A stretch of DNA of 64,000 nucleotides. Origin: Bombyx mori. Taxonomy: Eukaryota > Arthropoda > Insecta > Lepidoptera > Bombycidae. Below are positions 30,901 to 44,800 of this stretch, piece by piece. Location of the stretch: assembly GCF_030269925.1 (NCBI RefSeq), contig NC_085109.1:2542001-2606000 (forward strand). The letters run 5' to 3'. The stretch's first letter is position 1. Each line of letters begins with the position of its first letter. Position numbers and translations under genes: made by a program. Below the pieces are notes generated by a model. That model had not been told where the DNA came from. It searched no databases and saw only the letters and a list, made by a program, of their open reading frames with translations.

Positions 30901-32465
30901 CTGCCATGAAGCAGTAATGCTTTTCTGTTTGAAGGGTGGGGCAGCCGTTGTAACTATACTGAGACCTTAGAACTTATATCTCAAGGCGGGTGGCGCATTT
31001 ACGTGGTAGATGTCTATCTGTGGATTCCAGTAACCACTTAACACCAGGTGGGCTGTGAGCTCGTCCACCTATCTAAGCAAAAAAAAATATGTTTAGTATG
31101 TTTTTTTTTTTGTTAATTTTCAGATAACGGAGCCGCACTATTGCGTCCGGTTCAACTCACTCGATCACGTCAAAGAACGAGGCGTACAAACCGGGATGGA
31201 AGTATTCATCGCGCCAAAAAGCCAACACACTAATTACGTATTTATATCAGAACTGATGAAGTGAGTTTGTATTTGAAACTTGTTTGCAGGGTTTTTTATT
31301 TATTAATTATCGTCAAACCAACTACGAAACCAAATTAACTGTTACCTTAAAAGAACATAACACATTAATTAGTTTTCATAAATAGTGTATTTCTGACACA
31401 CAGTAAAGTCAACTAGCATAAGGCCCTCCCGTTGTCTCGACACCACAGATCCCCGGGTCCGTTGAACTTTCATTAGTGCTACTTTGCCATTTTTAGTGCC
31501 ATCATAACATTAGGTTTTTTTTTATTCCTACTTAAGCTGATAGCCTTGAGAGGCTATATCAGCGTAGCCTTAGCTAGTAGGTGAGCTCACGGGGCTCAAA
31601 CCTGACGACGTTGCTAACACGAACCCTAGCAATAGCCGTGCTTCGCAGAATCTACCACCGGATCGGAAACGCGATCGATCCACTGAAAAGATCCGGCGAG
31701 AAACTCAGTGGGCTGTGTCTGAGGGTTAATTTACTCGTCGAGCCCTTCGTCGCAAGCGACGGGTTCGACGAGAACGATGACCGCTGCTTGTGGTACCGAA
31801 AGCACCGTTAGTGGATCGGGAGGATCCGAAATGACGTGTTTGGGGCGACGTCGACTGCTTTCCATTATGTCCGCAGGATCGGGAATGTAGTTACCGGCTT
31901 TATCGAAGTGTAACATTAGTAATCGGAGATCATTATATCAAATTTATTTTTCTTTCTTCTTCCTTCCAGAGTGAGAGGCTGTGACGCTTCTTGGCTGAAC
32001 GACATCGAGCCGCCGCCTAGTCACATCGACTACTCCGACGACGAAGAGGAGCGCAGGGCGGCGCGGGCTCGCAAGACGAAAAACAAAGAAGACGAGAACA
32101 CTCAGAACGACGGAGAAACGTCCCGGAACGTTCGGAAACCGGTCGAGAGACGGAACCAGAGGCCTTCGGAGTGGAATAGCAGATTCGGTAGCGGGCCGAG
32201 CAGAGGTCGCAATCCTTTCGCGCTCGGGTCCAGGCGCCACGGCAGACCTCCCCCTCTCTCTGCAGACGGATCGGCTTTCATCCCTCCCTTCAACCCGAAC
32301 ACCCCGCCCCCCTATAACCCGGCAGCGCCCCCTCCGTTCTCAAGCCTGTTCCAGTTCGGAAGCTCTCCGCGCCTGCACAGTCCCTTCCGCACCAACGCTC
32401 CGGTGTTCATGTCCACCCCGGGTCCGCACTGGCTCACCCGCCCCCCTCCCCCACCCGGAACTTAA
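27995..32465 (+). CDS. NAF1: H/ACA ribonucleoprotein assembly factor NAF1
   Basis: Coding exons 27995-28371, 28688-28845, 29939-30045, 31124-31260 and 31970-32465 give 1275 nt and 424 aa; all junctions are GT...AG with agreeing phases. From family knowledge, NAF1 is the non-core factor that binds dyskerin (NAP57) and helps assemble box H/ACA snoRNPs in the nucleus, and is later replaced by GAR1. The N-terminal third is acidic and Ser/Asp-rich. The conserved GAR1/NAF1 core spans about residues 175-262: VDIESVLFVENGAKALGK, VFDVFGP, ITEPHYCVRFNS, GVQTGMEVFIAP and NYVFISELMK. A charged region (SDDEEERRAARARKTKNKE) and a long proline-rich tail (PPFNPNTPPPYNPAAPPPF) follow. The start at 27995 is the first ATG in the frame; only a GTG lies further upstream. 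Two SINE/LINE insertions lie in its introns (30841-31090, 31510-31860). AATAAA near 32758 may end the transcript. Confidence 0.93.
30841..31090 (+). mobile_element. BMC1-type LINE 3' fragment
   Basis: ACTGGTGGTAGGACCTCTTG through GTCCACCTATCTAAGCAA and an A-run, about 245 bp, in the intron before exon 4 of NAF1. It ends about 35 bp upstream of the exon 4 acceptor. Confidence 0.85.
31510..31860 (-). mobile_element. Bm1-type SINE
   Basis: Starts with poly(T) and CTACTTAAGCTGATAGCCTT, then AGTAGGTGAGCTCACGGGGC, CTACCACCGGATCGGAAACG, and ends GATCGGGAGGATCCG. It is a full-length-looking copy in the last NAF1 intron, reverse to the gene. Confidence 0.85.
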
Positions 32466-33212
32466 TGCGGCCGCGTACAACGATTTAGGTTTTAATCTCT
32501 GTAATTATCAATACACAATTTGGGTAACCTTGACCTCTTCGTGAGAGAGGTTGTTCCAGAGAAATTTGAAAACGCTTTCCAGTAGGAATATTCTGTTGGA
32601 TAAATAAATGCGCGTACTGTATATCCGAGGTCGAGCGGCCAACGTTCCCTGCGAGGTCAAAGTTACACATGTTGATTACAATTAGTTTACTACGGTTATC
32701 GCAGTTATTGTTTAACAATACTGAACGTGTGGTTATCCAAAAATTATATTTATACTATAATAAATATGATACCTCATTCAGCCATCGGTTTTATTTGCTT
32801 TTATTCTGTTAAAAATTAAGTCGATCCTTGGAAGAGTTTTCAAACGCTTGGGCGTACAAAACGATGCAAAAATATGTTAAAACTTTTTAAGACAGTTAAT
32901 AGGATTAGTGGACTATTAGTGATCTGTGTTGAAATTGCAGTTTTAACTAAATAGCATAATTAAGGTAAAGTAACGCAAACTCTCAAAATATACACTGGTA
33001 CACAGTAAGAAAACCGAAAACCGAAAACTGAATACTGTGGCAGGTATATCTTTAGCAAGTGAAGGATACCACAGATCGCTCTTGAGCCTAGTTTAGGGCA
33101 ATCCTAAACTTGACACTTTATATATCATTGTTTTCAGTATGGCAACACAAGTCGTTGCAGTTGCACAAAAAATTCTGGTCGTAATTGCACGGTTCTTTAT
33201 TCTATGTATACA

Positions 33213-33616
33213 ATACCGTCTTTACCATAAGGGTACACGTGGCCCTTATCCAGAGCCCTCATTCTCAGGGGGCCCCGAAAGACCGACAATTTCTCTCACA
33301 CGTTTATTCTCAAAACATTTTTGTCGGGCACATTACACTTTTTTCATAAATCAGTAATCACAAGGCATATACTATGCCTATAATACAAGATTTTGCTCAG
33401 CAGAAATCCCGAAAGAAACCGTTATCGAAATCGTAACCAAAAAACCAGCAGCATTCTAATATCATTAATGACATATTATATTCTATTTGATTACCTATAA
33501 TAAATGGTCATACTCAGTAAAAAAATGTTATTATAATTCGCTTTTTTTACTTTCCAAAAGGGCCTCAAATTCTTGTGTGCCCAAGGGCCCCATCCTAGTT
33601 TAAGACGTCCCGGTAT
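33213..33616. mobile_element. hAT-like non-autonomous element (tentative)
   Basis: The left part ACCGTCTTTACCATAAGGGT, CACGTGGCCCTTATCC and TCAGGGGGCCCCGAAAGACC, and the right part TGTGCCCAAGGGCCCCATCC with GTTTAAGACGTCCCGG, form loosely inverted ends around an AT-rich core. I saw no clean target duplication. Confidence 0.4.
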
Positions 33617-33639
33617 GTACATTAAGAGAATTAAAAATC

Positions 33640-36600
33640 CTTCGCTCTGAATCAAGTTTTTATTGAAGCTAGCACTAAATACAGTCCACGCTCGAAATTA
33701 ATACCAGCTACCTACTTCTATTGGATTCTACTGGACTGTTGATAGTCCCCTTCTCAATCGTTCGGGTACTTCAGTTCTCGTATGTTCTATGGAAAGTGCT
33801 CTGAGGAATTGTTTGAGATGATATAATATCTTCCTTGTTTTATCGCTCCCGCCGCCAGAGATGGGTTCATCAATACCAGTTCGAACCGCTGCGTTGATCT
33901 ACAAGAAGTTTCCAGAGATAGTATTTGCCATGCTCCATCTGGCTTTTGGAATGATGGTGTTTCTCTAGGGCTTGGCCAGGAGGAGAGTTCTCAAGGGCTT
34001 TACTGTATTCTTGTTATTGCTGATGTTCATGAGCTACGATGACCACTGACCGAAAATTACCTAATTTAGTTATTAGATTAAAATTTAAATATTATTCCTA
34101 AGATATTTTGCAATCTCACCTTGATATTGTCATATGTGTAAGTAAACAATAATTAATGTGTTCAGAAAAATAAAAAAATAAAAACTTACTTTTGTGATTT
34201 TCTTTATTAAATATTTCATTGTTAGAAACTAACGTTCGAATTTCGATAAACGTTAAAAATAAAAAGTTTATAATTATAAAAGATTAAATCTAAAAAATAC
34301 TGCTCTCGGACTGTGCAGAACAAAAACATATTGTATGTTAAATATATCTGCTGCCCTAATGTCGACGAAGTGTCATCGAAACTGGTTTTTTTTTTAAATA
34401 AAAAATTTTGCACTCACATGATCACAACGTAAAATGACAGTCATTTCACAATACAGGAATATAAAAACCTTGGACACTACAACTAAACGTTAAAATATGA
34501 AATGTACTCGTGTGCTGTTTTGTGGAGTAGACATTGTTCAAACAATATTTAGACTGTAATTAATTATATGAATTTTTATTTGATTTTTTAAATTATGGCA
34601 TAGCTCAACCTACTAAGAAATGTCTAATATTTTATACATATCTTAAATTGGGTTAATCGTGACGAATTACTATTGTTTTGTTTTTGAAGAGCCATAACAT
34701 TTTTGAAGAAGAATCTGCATTACATCCAACACACGTTTAAATTTCAAATTACACACACCATATTATTATACTTTTGTAACGTAATGTGAATATGTAAAAT
34801 TTTCATATTACGGTTAAATTTGATTGCAATAATAATTGATTAGGCAGGTGTAATATGTGTGGAGTATCCCGTGAACTTCGTTCGCGTTTTGAATGACAAA
34901 ATTTTTGTATTAATGAATTACATCGAATCAAATGTATTTCTTGTAAGTTTTGTTCTTTTACATGAAAATACCTACGTTCAGGTCTGAATAAAGTTAATAA
35001 ATTATGTCGAAGGGTAAAAGGCTATATGTTTTAAAGCGACATTTTTGAAAACCTTACAAGAGAACCATTTAAAGTTTCAAATTTGCAAATGATAATAATA
35101 CTTCTTCAGCTATTCAAATGGGGTAAACATAATTGAAGTTCAATTAAAAACACCGAATTACTGATGCTAATACCAAATAAAACGGACCTTTAATTACAAA
35201 GATAAATGTGGCTTAAACCAAACAGTCTTTCATCTTTCGATATTATCTTTTAATCTTTTTCGAACAAACACGCGCCGAGAATCAAAATAATCTGCCATTC
35301 AAAATGTGAACGATCCAATAGTGATTATTTATTATAACTCTGGGTACATAACATAAATGACATAATACAAAAAAAAAAAAAACTTCAACTTAACTCAATT
35401 GTGACATTACGAACATAAACATTAATTAAAATTAAACATTTACTCAAAATATAAATGCATACAATCTTTCAACATGCCATAAATTAATAATACGTATTGC
35501 GTGATATTTCTCGAACGAGTTCTCGGACTACATAATAGTATGAGAGTGTCGAGTTTTTGTGTTAATTATTTTACACGCATCAATAATCGAGTTTAATTTA
35601 AGCCTTTCTGAGAACGTACTGTTTATACGACTAAGCCATTCATATATTAAACCAGTGGGTTGGTAATGGAAATATCTCTTCAAATACCAACAACGCGAGC
35701 TTTTTTAACTTTTCATTTTAAACATTCTTAATACACAATTAAAACTATTTTTTCGACTTAATCTCGCATTTATTAATTTCCTTTAATTGTTTCCAACGAT
35801 ACGTGTTCGCGATTTTAAAAAAAACTTGTGTATTTTAGATATATAAGGACATGTAATTTTTTGGAATAAATAAAAATTAAAAATTACCAATAACGTCTCT
35901 ATTGTTAACGTTTTCAAGTGTGGGGTCATTACATTTTTAATATCTAAACGAATCGCCTATTGTAGGTAATTTAGAAGACGTTAAATTATAAATAATATGT
36001 AATGGAACTTGGAGTGAGGGTATTTCAAAAAAATATTTAGGTATTTAAATCGAGTTTTTGCGTTGCGGCGCTGGTATATTTTTTTAATTTTAAGCACGAT
36101 GTCTTCGGAATTGTCGTTTAATTAAGTTTTTATTTTTGTTAATTTGAAATATAGTGGTGAGTAACAAAAAGTAAAATTTTACACTTTTCTAATTGACTGC
36201 CGCAACGCATGGGCCATGTTGATAGTGATCCCAAGCTAAGTATGGTATTATGTAAATTTCACCTTAAATTTAAAATTTCAATAACCTCTTTTAAGTATGC
36301 TTGTGTTTAAATACGTAACTTAACTTAACTTAAACAACGATTTTAACGACACACCCGCTATCATGTAGCCCGATAATCATTGAAGTAAACAAACATTAAA
36401 AAAAAAAAACACAAAATCTGTGTACATTTTACATGAAATACTTTTTCATTTAATATAATGATAAATAAATACCTCGATCGTAAACGCAATTGATATAAAA
36501 TATGTATTTATTTCTCGTGTACACGAATTTAATGAGGGAAATCGATGTTAATGACAGAAAGGTGTATGTATATATATATCAACCAATCAGAACAGCTCTT

Positions 36601-37349
36601 TAAACTTAACCAGGCCAACCGAGCCAATAGGGCTTCCACAATAACACAAGTATAAAAATGAATAGATCAAATCGCAAACAAATCCAATACCGGCTCCCCT
36701 CAACTTATCTTAAGTATCATTATAAAAATACAGATTCCTATATTAAATAATTCTCAATAAGCTTAGCTTGCCGCCTGAGACTCAGCTTCAATGCCTCTCG
36801 AGGGCTACTTATACAATACAACTCTTTGTACTCGCAATCGCTCAGTCGACTTCGCAGACAATAAATAACCAAATTAATAAATATCCATGATGAGTTGTCG
36901 ATGCGAAAACTTAATTCGATGGATGTGGTTATGCAGAACTGATTCAGTCTAAAATTAAAGTTTAAACTATAGAGGTTTGGGCCGAAAATAGCGGTCAATC
37001 TTTATAATTTCTTTGATGATTGCACTGGGAATGGACAAGAAACATGAATAAATTGATAATTAATAACACGATACTCCAAAGACAGTATCAAGAATAATGT
37101 TAAAAAGAATTAGCGTATTCAGTCTTGCCTCTGAAATTACAAAGAAATTTTCTGCACATATCTTTATACGAAATTGGGAAAAACAAAATAGCTTAGAACA
37201 ATTTTGTTCTCTGCTTATCAAGCGATTTTTTCGTTTGCTTAATATTCACGAAGATTTAATATTTTCAAGAGTCATTATTATTTTTAGTTCAAATTGTGAA
37301 TAACATTTGAATTGTCAATGATTGGATGAACGCACTGTTGCGTACTAAA
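33640..37349. other. gene-free AT-rich stretch
   Basis: No frame here shows a recognisable protein or good coding character. The segment 33830-34020 (for example TCAATACCAGTTCGAACCGC and GCCATGCTCCATCTGGCT) is more GC-rich and may be a LINE remnant, not identified. The rest is AT-rich single-copy-looking sequence. Part of it could be 3' UTR of the AT-hook gene, whose stop codon is at 41822. Confidence 0.5.
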
Positions 37350-37640
37350 TCTATATATATAAAAATGAATTGCTGTTCGTTAGTCTCGCTAAAACTCGAG
37401 AAAAGCTGGACCGATTTGGCTAATTTTGGTCTTGAATTATTTGTGGAAGTCCAGAGAACGTTTAAAAGATAGATAAATCTGAAAATGCTCGGAATTAAAT
37501 AAAAATAACAATTTTGTTTTTCCTTTTGATGTGTCCCCCGTCGGACGGATTCCTTTTGTTTGTTTTAAGTTTATTTTATACAAAAGCTTAGATCTTTTAT
37601 GTATCGATTGAGGCAGTACGAAGTTTGCCGGGTCAGCTAG
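37350..37640 (+). mobile_element. non-autonomous Helitron
   Basis: Starts TCTATATATATAAAAATGAA after A and ends GCCGGGTCAGCTAG before T. This is the TC...CTAG structure and A/T insertion site expected of Helitrons. 291 bp, no coding capacity. A close relative is at 49975-50247. Confidence 0.85.
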
Positions 37641-38574
37641 TGTTAAATATTGTCAGATACGATATTCGTATTTGAACGATTGCAAATACAAAATTAAGGA
37701 CATCAAGCGAAATAATACGAACAGAAAGCGATACCGAGCAGTCTTCATTAAAATACGTAATAACTATTCCGTCAACGAAATCGATTCAATGATTAGACGA
37801 TTAATGAATACTTTAAAAATAATAATAATAATTAAAAGGATTGAATTACGAAATAAAATAAAATAAAAAAACTTATCACTAGCATGGACGCCGCGCCGCC
37901 GGTTGCTAAACTCAAATGTCAGTTCTAAATCGGTGTTAAGTCAATTTGTTATGTTTTTCAGATAATGTTGCCATACGAAATATTGTTGATTCTGTTTTTT
38001 TTTTAATTTTATTATACGGTAAAGGCGACGCGGCCCCAAAATAAAAATTAACTTTACTTTCCTACACTAATATTCCAAGAGGGTTATAATTTTGTATCGA
38101 TTACATGTTAGGAACTATATACTACTGTACAGATTAAAGAAAATACGTTTACCAATTAAGAGTTTTAATACTTTGAAGATATTTTTGTTATATATATATA
38201 AAGATATTTTTGTTAAATATGCAAAGTTTTAATTTTTAAACAATATTTTGGATTTGAAAATTATAAATAAAACGAGGAACTAATTTAGAAGCGCCAACAT
38301 TGGCTGTCTAACAGCCACCATTAGCGAGTAGCTGTCTTTGTGTTGTGGGGTTCTTATTTGCATTCTCTGTTTACGAATTTTGAATCAAATATCATTTTGA
38401 TATTGAGTTTGCTAAACACCTTTTTTTGGGTAATAACTCTTTAATGAACTGCGTGTTAAAAGCTTTTTTTTTAAATCCAAAGATCGTTTTCTTTTCCCAA
38501 ACGTTCTAAATTAAAAACCCAAGCTGAAATTTTTCACAAACACACTATGTATTATCGGATAACTTTAACAAAGT

Positions 38575-38665
38575 CCACCAGCCGGAAATCGAATGCACAT
38601 TCCTTAGAGTGCTGTTCCGAATAACGCACCACTAGACCGATAGAGTCAGGTCCAACTCGGTCTAA
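38575..38665 (-). mobile_element. tRNA-like SINE head (tentative)
   Basis: On the minus strand CGGTCTAGTGGTGCGTTATT ... GCATTCGATTTCCGGC resembles Pol III A and B boxes. No cloverleaf with a paired acceptor stem could be drawn, so a SINE head is more likely than a tRNA gene. Confidence 0.4.
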
Positions 38666-38809
38666 GGCACACACCGACACTATTATTATGAATAAACACA
38701 ATAACTGGAATTACGCGAAACATAATTGTCACCGAAATTCACGTACTTAGCTACCCCATCAGTCTCTGCAGGTAGAAATATCTAACACTAGTCATAGTCC
38801 GCGATTGTA

Positions 38810-39010
38810 TTATCACTACATAGTATAAAGCAAACTCGCTTTCTCTGTCCCTATATCCCTATGTATGCTTAAATCTTTAAAACTACGCAACGGATTTTGA
38901 TGCGGTTTTTTTTAATAGATGGAGTGATTGAAGAGGAAGGTTTATATGTATAATAACATCCATTAAATAGTGGAGAAATCTATTTAAAAATAATCTTGAT
39001 ATTTGATTCA
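38810..39010 (+). mobile_element. Helitron-type fragment
   Basis: ACTACATAGTATAAAGCAAA, CTTTAAAACTACGCAACGGA and AGAGGAAGGTTTATATGTAT match a repeat pattern common in Lepidoptera. The ends were not resolved. Confidence 0.5.
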
Positions 39011-39652
39011 AAACATGTATTACAAAGAATCACGTTTTTGAAAGAAAAAAAAAACATTTTTTTTTCTTCGCATTACCGAGCAAAATTAAAATAAACATAT
39101 AAATATTGTTATTAACGTTACAAGTTCCACTACAAATAATCAGCTAAGACGTATGTATGTATCACTTGTTCGCGTGGTGTTGCCGAGTCGTTATCAATAT
39201 TTAGAATATTACATTACTAAGACACTACATAAACTACAGTCTAGTATTCACAGTGGCCGATACAAGAGCATGAGAGGCGACGTAGCGTGCGCAACTAGTT
39301 TATGCCTAAGGAAACGGCGTACATACAGCCAATCAGATTCTAAGTTCGCGCCATTTTTATTGAGACGCGTCTGTGGTGGCTCTAATTGGAGCCAGTAAAA
39401 AATATATCGTCGGTAATGTCAGTCAGACAATTTGACAATAGAGACAACATCGGAACGCGCGGTTTGAAAATATCATCACTAGAAAAATTTAATGTTACTT
39501 TTAGCTTTAGAGGTTGTTTGAAAGTTGTCTAGTAAATGGGCTGGTTAGAATTCAGGATCAATTTACCTTTTAAGAAGCAAAATTATGGACACCCGAGTTT
39601 GTTTCGCGATTGAAAAGTGAATGGGCAATGAAAACTTATTGTTCATTGAAGT

Positions 39653-39970
39653 CGTCTTAGGCTGAAAGATAAGTCGCCCGGTACATTCGTATCAAGCGAT
39701 GCGACTGTGCCGGTGTTCGAATCTCACGGGCAGCTACCAATTTTTGTAATGAAATACGTACTTGACAAATGTTCATGAATGACTTCAATGGCGCACGAAT
39801 AACATCGTGTAATAAACTCGCGATAATTGTAACATGTCTAATTACAGAACAATTGATATATATTTTTGAAGTCTCACTGGCGACATTCACGTTGTGATAT
39901 GTCTATGAACTCAGATTAACCACTTACCACCAGATTAGGATTCACCATTGTTTATGCAATAAATAAATAA
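39653..39970 (+). mobile_element. tRNA-headed SINE with a BMC1-like tail
   Basis: The head GTCTTAGGCTGAAAGATAAG ... GGTGTTCGAATCTCACGGGC carries Pol III A-box and B-box-like motifs. The body contains GAAATACGTACTTGACAAAT. The end GACATTCACGTTGTGATATG ... AACCACTTACCACCAG ... TTTATGCAATAAATAAATAA resembles the BMC1-type LINE tail. A related head and body occur at 61540-61680. Confidence 0.6.
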
Positions 39971-41821
39971 AAGTCATCCAATAATCACTTCACTAAAACA
40001 TCGATAATTTAACCCTGTTCGAAACAGAAGGTATTTCTTCAATAATTGATCCAAAAAAGACAGTCTACAGATTGACAACACCAAAAAAAAATGCACGAAA
40101 ATTTCCATATATACCGAATAGATCAGACCTTCTTATTTTTTTTGTGGAATCAAAACCACCACAGACAATTCTCGGGAATTATTACATCGATCGAATCAAA
40201 CCCAAACATTTATTATACGAACACCGCTTATAAATTTAAACACAAGGTTAGGTTTGATCGTTCGCGATTATTATTTAATCGATTTCCTCCTACACAATAA
40301 TAAATTGAGAAAATCGTTTTAAAACCGATTAGAGTATTGAGTGATTAAACCTATCGATATTCTTTATATATTATCGATACGAACGCGACTTGTTCGATAA
40401 TTTACACGAAACTTTATCGCACTGCTCAAAAATATTAACGTTAACATATATAATGGAAGTCAGTCTCTCGTGTTGCATCAGATCGACCGAGAGATCTACA
40501 CTGCCGACGCGTTCGTGGCCGCAAGTGTAATATTTTTGAGAAGTGCCCCTTATTACAATACGATTACAGTTAAAACCATTGAAGGCAACTTCGTTAGTGC
40601 ATGTCGCGAACAGCGCATCTAAATATTATCGCTTCGTAACTTCGCGTGTTACGACGCGCCTAATGTATAGTTATATATTCGCAAAATATTAAATCTATTA
40701 GTCAATGTGCAGAGGGAGCTTTCCGCCGAGACTAATATTCAATCTGTATTTGGTGTTATGTTTAATGTAAAAATAATACGAAACTATTTTGTTTGTTTGT
40801 TTGTTTTTTATTATTATTATTATATCCCTAGTTAATTATATTACGTAGAAAGTTTGTTGGATTGTGACGAATTTGTTCTGGTACACAGGTATATATATGA
40901 GTATCACGTTTAATTAAATTGTAAAGCTTATGGCGTTTATAAAATAAAACGTTCGAATGAAATAAATTAATATTCCTCGCTGATTCCTTAAATGCACGGG
41001 TCGACAGTCAAAACCTAATTCAAGGAATACTCGATGGTTTTTGTCAATGTCATTGTAGTAGCATTACGAATACGGAAGACTTACATGATTCATATAACTC
41101 AAGAATAAATACGAACCATTGAAAAAGAAATATCTATAAAATATGTAGCGCTCACGTGTGGGTACTGTTAAATCGATTAGTAAGTTTAGTCATAATATGT
41201 TTATATAAGTTGTTCGAGATATCACTACTAAAAAGTTTTGTTGAACTACGCATCGATTATCGATTATCTCAACCCTAGTTAAGAAAACCTGCAGTATCTC
41301 GAAGCGTTGTCTTTATAGTATATAATAGTGTTGTTTTTATGGCGCATGTAAATGCCATTATAATTAAATGCTACCACAATGGATAATCGTGCCCTCCCCA
41401 TACCAGCTCGACTCCGCAGTGAGCGAACATGGCGTCTCCCTGTAATTTAACTATGTCGTTTCATAAGTCTTTCATTCTTACAAACTAAAACCCTAAACCA
41501 TATAACGTTTGTACAAGAGTATTTTTTGTCGTGCCAAACCAAAAACGATTCATCAAAAAATCGATAAAAAAAATTTCAATTCCAATTATTCTTATCGTTA
41601 ATTAACAACGTTACGACACTCGAAAACCGGATGATGTATTGTATGATTAAAACTAAAAAGTTTAAAATTTGTAAAACTATACCTAAGTAGAATACTGATT
41701 CAGTATCGATCGATACTATCGACATAATTAAAATAATCGATTACAGGGAAACGTCGCGACGCGCTCACACGAACCATAGAAGCAGACCTCCGCATATTAT
41801 GGGGACAGACGGTTGCACACA
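39971..41821. other. gene-free stretch with clustered ATCGAT-type motifs
   Basis: No coding exon seen. ATCGAT or close variants recur (near 40277, 40352, 40373, 41171, 41252, 41262, 41560, 41705, 41733), including the 16-bp perfect palindrome AGTATCGATCGATACT at 41702-41717. In flies such CGATA clusters bind BEAF-32 or DREF; whether that holds here is inference. The segment may instead be 3' UTR of the AT-hook gene. Confidence 0.4.
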
Positions 41822-44800
41822 TTATGTGTTCTCGACGGGCCGTATGGTGCAGTCGCCCACTGTGGTTATAGGGGTGATGGTGACCGAGCTAGGAGTCGAT
41901 GACGTCACTACACTACCCTCAGCCGATTGATCAATTTTGTCGTCCTTATCATCGTTGTTGGCGGGAAGTTTGACGATCTGACAGTCGCCGACGGTCATGA
42001 TCTGCGTTTCCATGGCAACGGCAGGGATGTTCTCTTCCGGCTCGACTCGCGAGTCGTCGTCGTCCGATGACGTGTCGGACACGTCGATGGTCCGGTCGTG
42101 CGGCTCGGTGGACATGCTCTGGTCGGTGTCGACGTTCCGGTCCGGGTCGACGCTGGTCACGCCGTAGCTGTACGTCATGGGGTTGTAGATCATTTCCGTC
42201 AGGTACGAGAAGTCGCCGAAGGGTAGATTAGTCGCATTGTAGTTTTCGTTCGGACGTCCATCTGGAAACATTCACATCAGTTGATTTTGGAAAATAAAAA
42301 GTTTAAAGGGATTCAATTTTTATAGTAGATTATGCACCATTTTTTTACTATACAATATTTTAACAATATTTTTTCTGGTGGTAGAACCTCTTGTTAGTCC
42401 GCGCGGGTAGGTACCACCACCCTGCCTATTTCTGCCGTGAAGCAGTAATGCGTTTCGGTTTGAAAGGTGGGGCAGCCGTTGTAAATATACTTGAGACCTT
42501 AGAATTTATGTCTCAAGGTGGGTGGCGCATTTACGTTATAGACGTCTATGGGCTCCAGTAACCACTTAACACCAGGTGGGCTGTGAGCTCGTCCACCCAT
42601 CTAAGCAATACAAAACACAATTGTAACTAAAAGTTTAGGCGATTATTTATCTTTTATTAACATTATTATTCTATTGCAATTGCTTTAATAGATTTTCAGT
42701 ATTTGGAACGTGTTAAATACCAAAAGCTCTTTAAACAAAATCAATATGGTATTATTTCAAATTTGTTAACTTCACTCAGCTCACTATAGACATTCAAAAA
42801 AGAATTTTTGTTAGTAAGATTGGCATTCAGTCATAAGCAGATACGAACTTACCTTCAATTTTCAGTATGAAGAAAACAGTGCAAAAAATAAAACAAAGCT
42901 GTATTATGAAAGCACAAGCAAAGTTTGATAGATCACGAATTGTTTCTGATCGACGGTAATAGTTCGTTTTTTTTTTCTTTCACAAAAACAATATTTTTAA
43001 TGTTTTTAGTTTTCGATAAATTGTTCTAGAAATGGAAGTAAAAAGACCAATTTTCGAACACCCTGTACATATTTCAATATTAGTGTGTATATATATCGAC
43101 GCTTAAAGGCAAACGTGACTAAGCGACAATGCGTGAACTTTACAGTAGACTAATTTATAGTTGAAATACATGGAAAAAAAAATATTTTGTATCTAGCTGT
43201 AGGTAGCTGTAGGATTGTTTTTTTTTTTACCTTAAAGGCAGATGAGCATACGGCCCACCTGATGGTGAGTGGTTACCATCGCTCATGGACGTCAGCAATG
43301 CCAGGGGTAGAGCCAAGCCGCTGCCTACCGTAAATGATTTTAATAGAACTAAAAATATTTTTTTTTTGCGCATCGATTATGGTTATTGCCTATCATTTAT
43401 GTACAAAGCAGTTATTGTCGCTTAGTCACGTTTGCCTTTCAAGCGTCGATATATAGTGTTACTTGTTCATGCATTTATAATTTGGAAAGTATACTAACAA
43501 ATTTTGTTCAGTTCAGCGGCTAGTCCGTACTGCATCGCTAAATCGACATCCATACCTAAGGAGAGAGTTGCAGTTAGCGCAGCGTCACCACTAGATGGCG
43601 TGTACGTATTCTCTGTTGGCTTACTAAGTTCAAGCGTTATGTAGGCAATCTATACACATTTATACTTAATTAAATAGTAAATAAAAATTATTGACAAATA
43701 TATTAAAGGTATGAATGAAATACCAAACGGATATAGACAAAAATCAGTGAAAAAAAAAACAATTGAATTTCAAAACAACTAAGAAGCAAATTTAATTAAG
43801 ATATTTTCTAGTAGATTTAATTGAAATTTGATTGAAACTCTAGACTTCTCTAACATAATTTAAATTTGAAACAAAAATCAACAGAGAATAAGTACAAGGA
43901 CAGCGGAAACAAAAAAGCATAAATGTCATCTTCTACAATAAAAGAACAACAACAAAAATTAATAAATTAAACTCCAATGATATCTTTCGATATAATAAGT
44001 TAATAAATAAACAAAACGTTCGCACCACAATTTAATCACACCCATACAATGAAATAAAAATAATTTTCTATGCAGTTGGCGTATAAATTTTCATCATCAA
44101 ATGTGTTCATTGCAATTGAATTCAATATGTTTATATTTATTTTAATGTATTCAATACAAAAGTATTATTAACAATATGTTACTTTCAATTGTCTTTTCAT
44201 AGTTTGTTAAAAGTTTAAAATGACATAGTACCTATATGGATATAAACAATTGCATTCATTTACGTCTAAGCCTCAAACGACACAAAACCCATGATTGCTT
44301 TACACGTTGAAAGAAACAAAATTGGTAACAATCCGGGTGTGTTTATTATACCAATAAAATGTCAAAATTTTTGAAACTTCAATGATTCAAATTTCCCGCC
44401 ATTTCAATTATTCAACTCACACACATGCATAACACACACAAACGTAACAATATGACACATGTACTGATGATTCAAACACGATGTGAATTAATAACGCTCA
44501 TTGTTGTTGCGGAATCACAAAAAAGGAAGTTTATTGTGAGTCATCTTTAAAGAACGCGATCGAAATTAATTGATTTTGTAATCGTGGCACTTAGTCGTAA
44601 GACTTTAAGAACCATAATTAAATATATGGTATTGAAGTTTTAAATAAGAGTATGTTTTAAATTGAAATTATTTTTGTGCAAGTAGTTAAGCAAAATAAAT
44701 GGCTCCAGTGTACAATTCTTCCACTGATTTGTATTCTGTATTATTTTTATGAAATCTAGCTTTAAAAACTATCATTTTAGTTAAAAAAAATCTATAAAAT

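Noticed and set aside
36738..37303. Open frames of 68-86 codons on both strands
   Set aside because: No domain, no supporting splice context and biased composition only; AT-rich intergenic noise.
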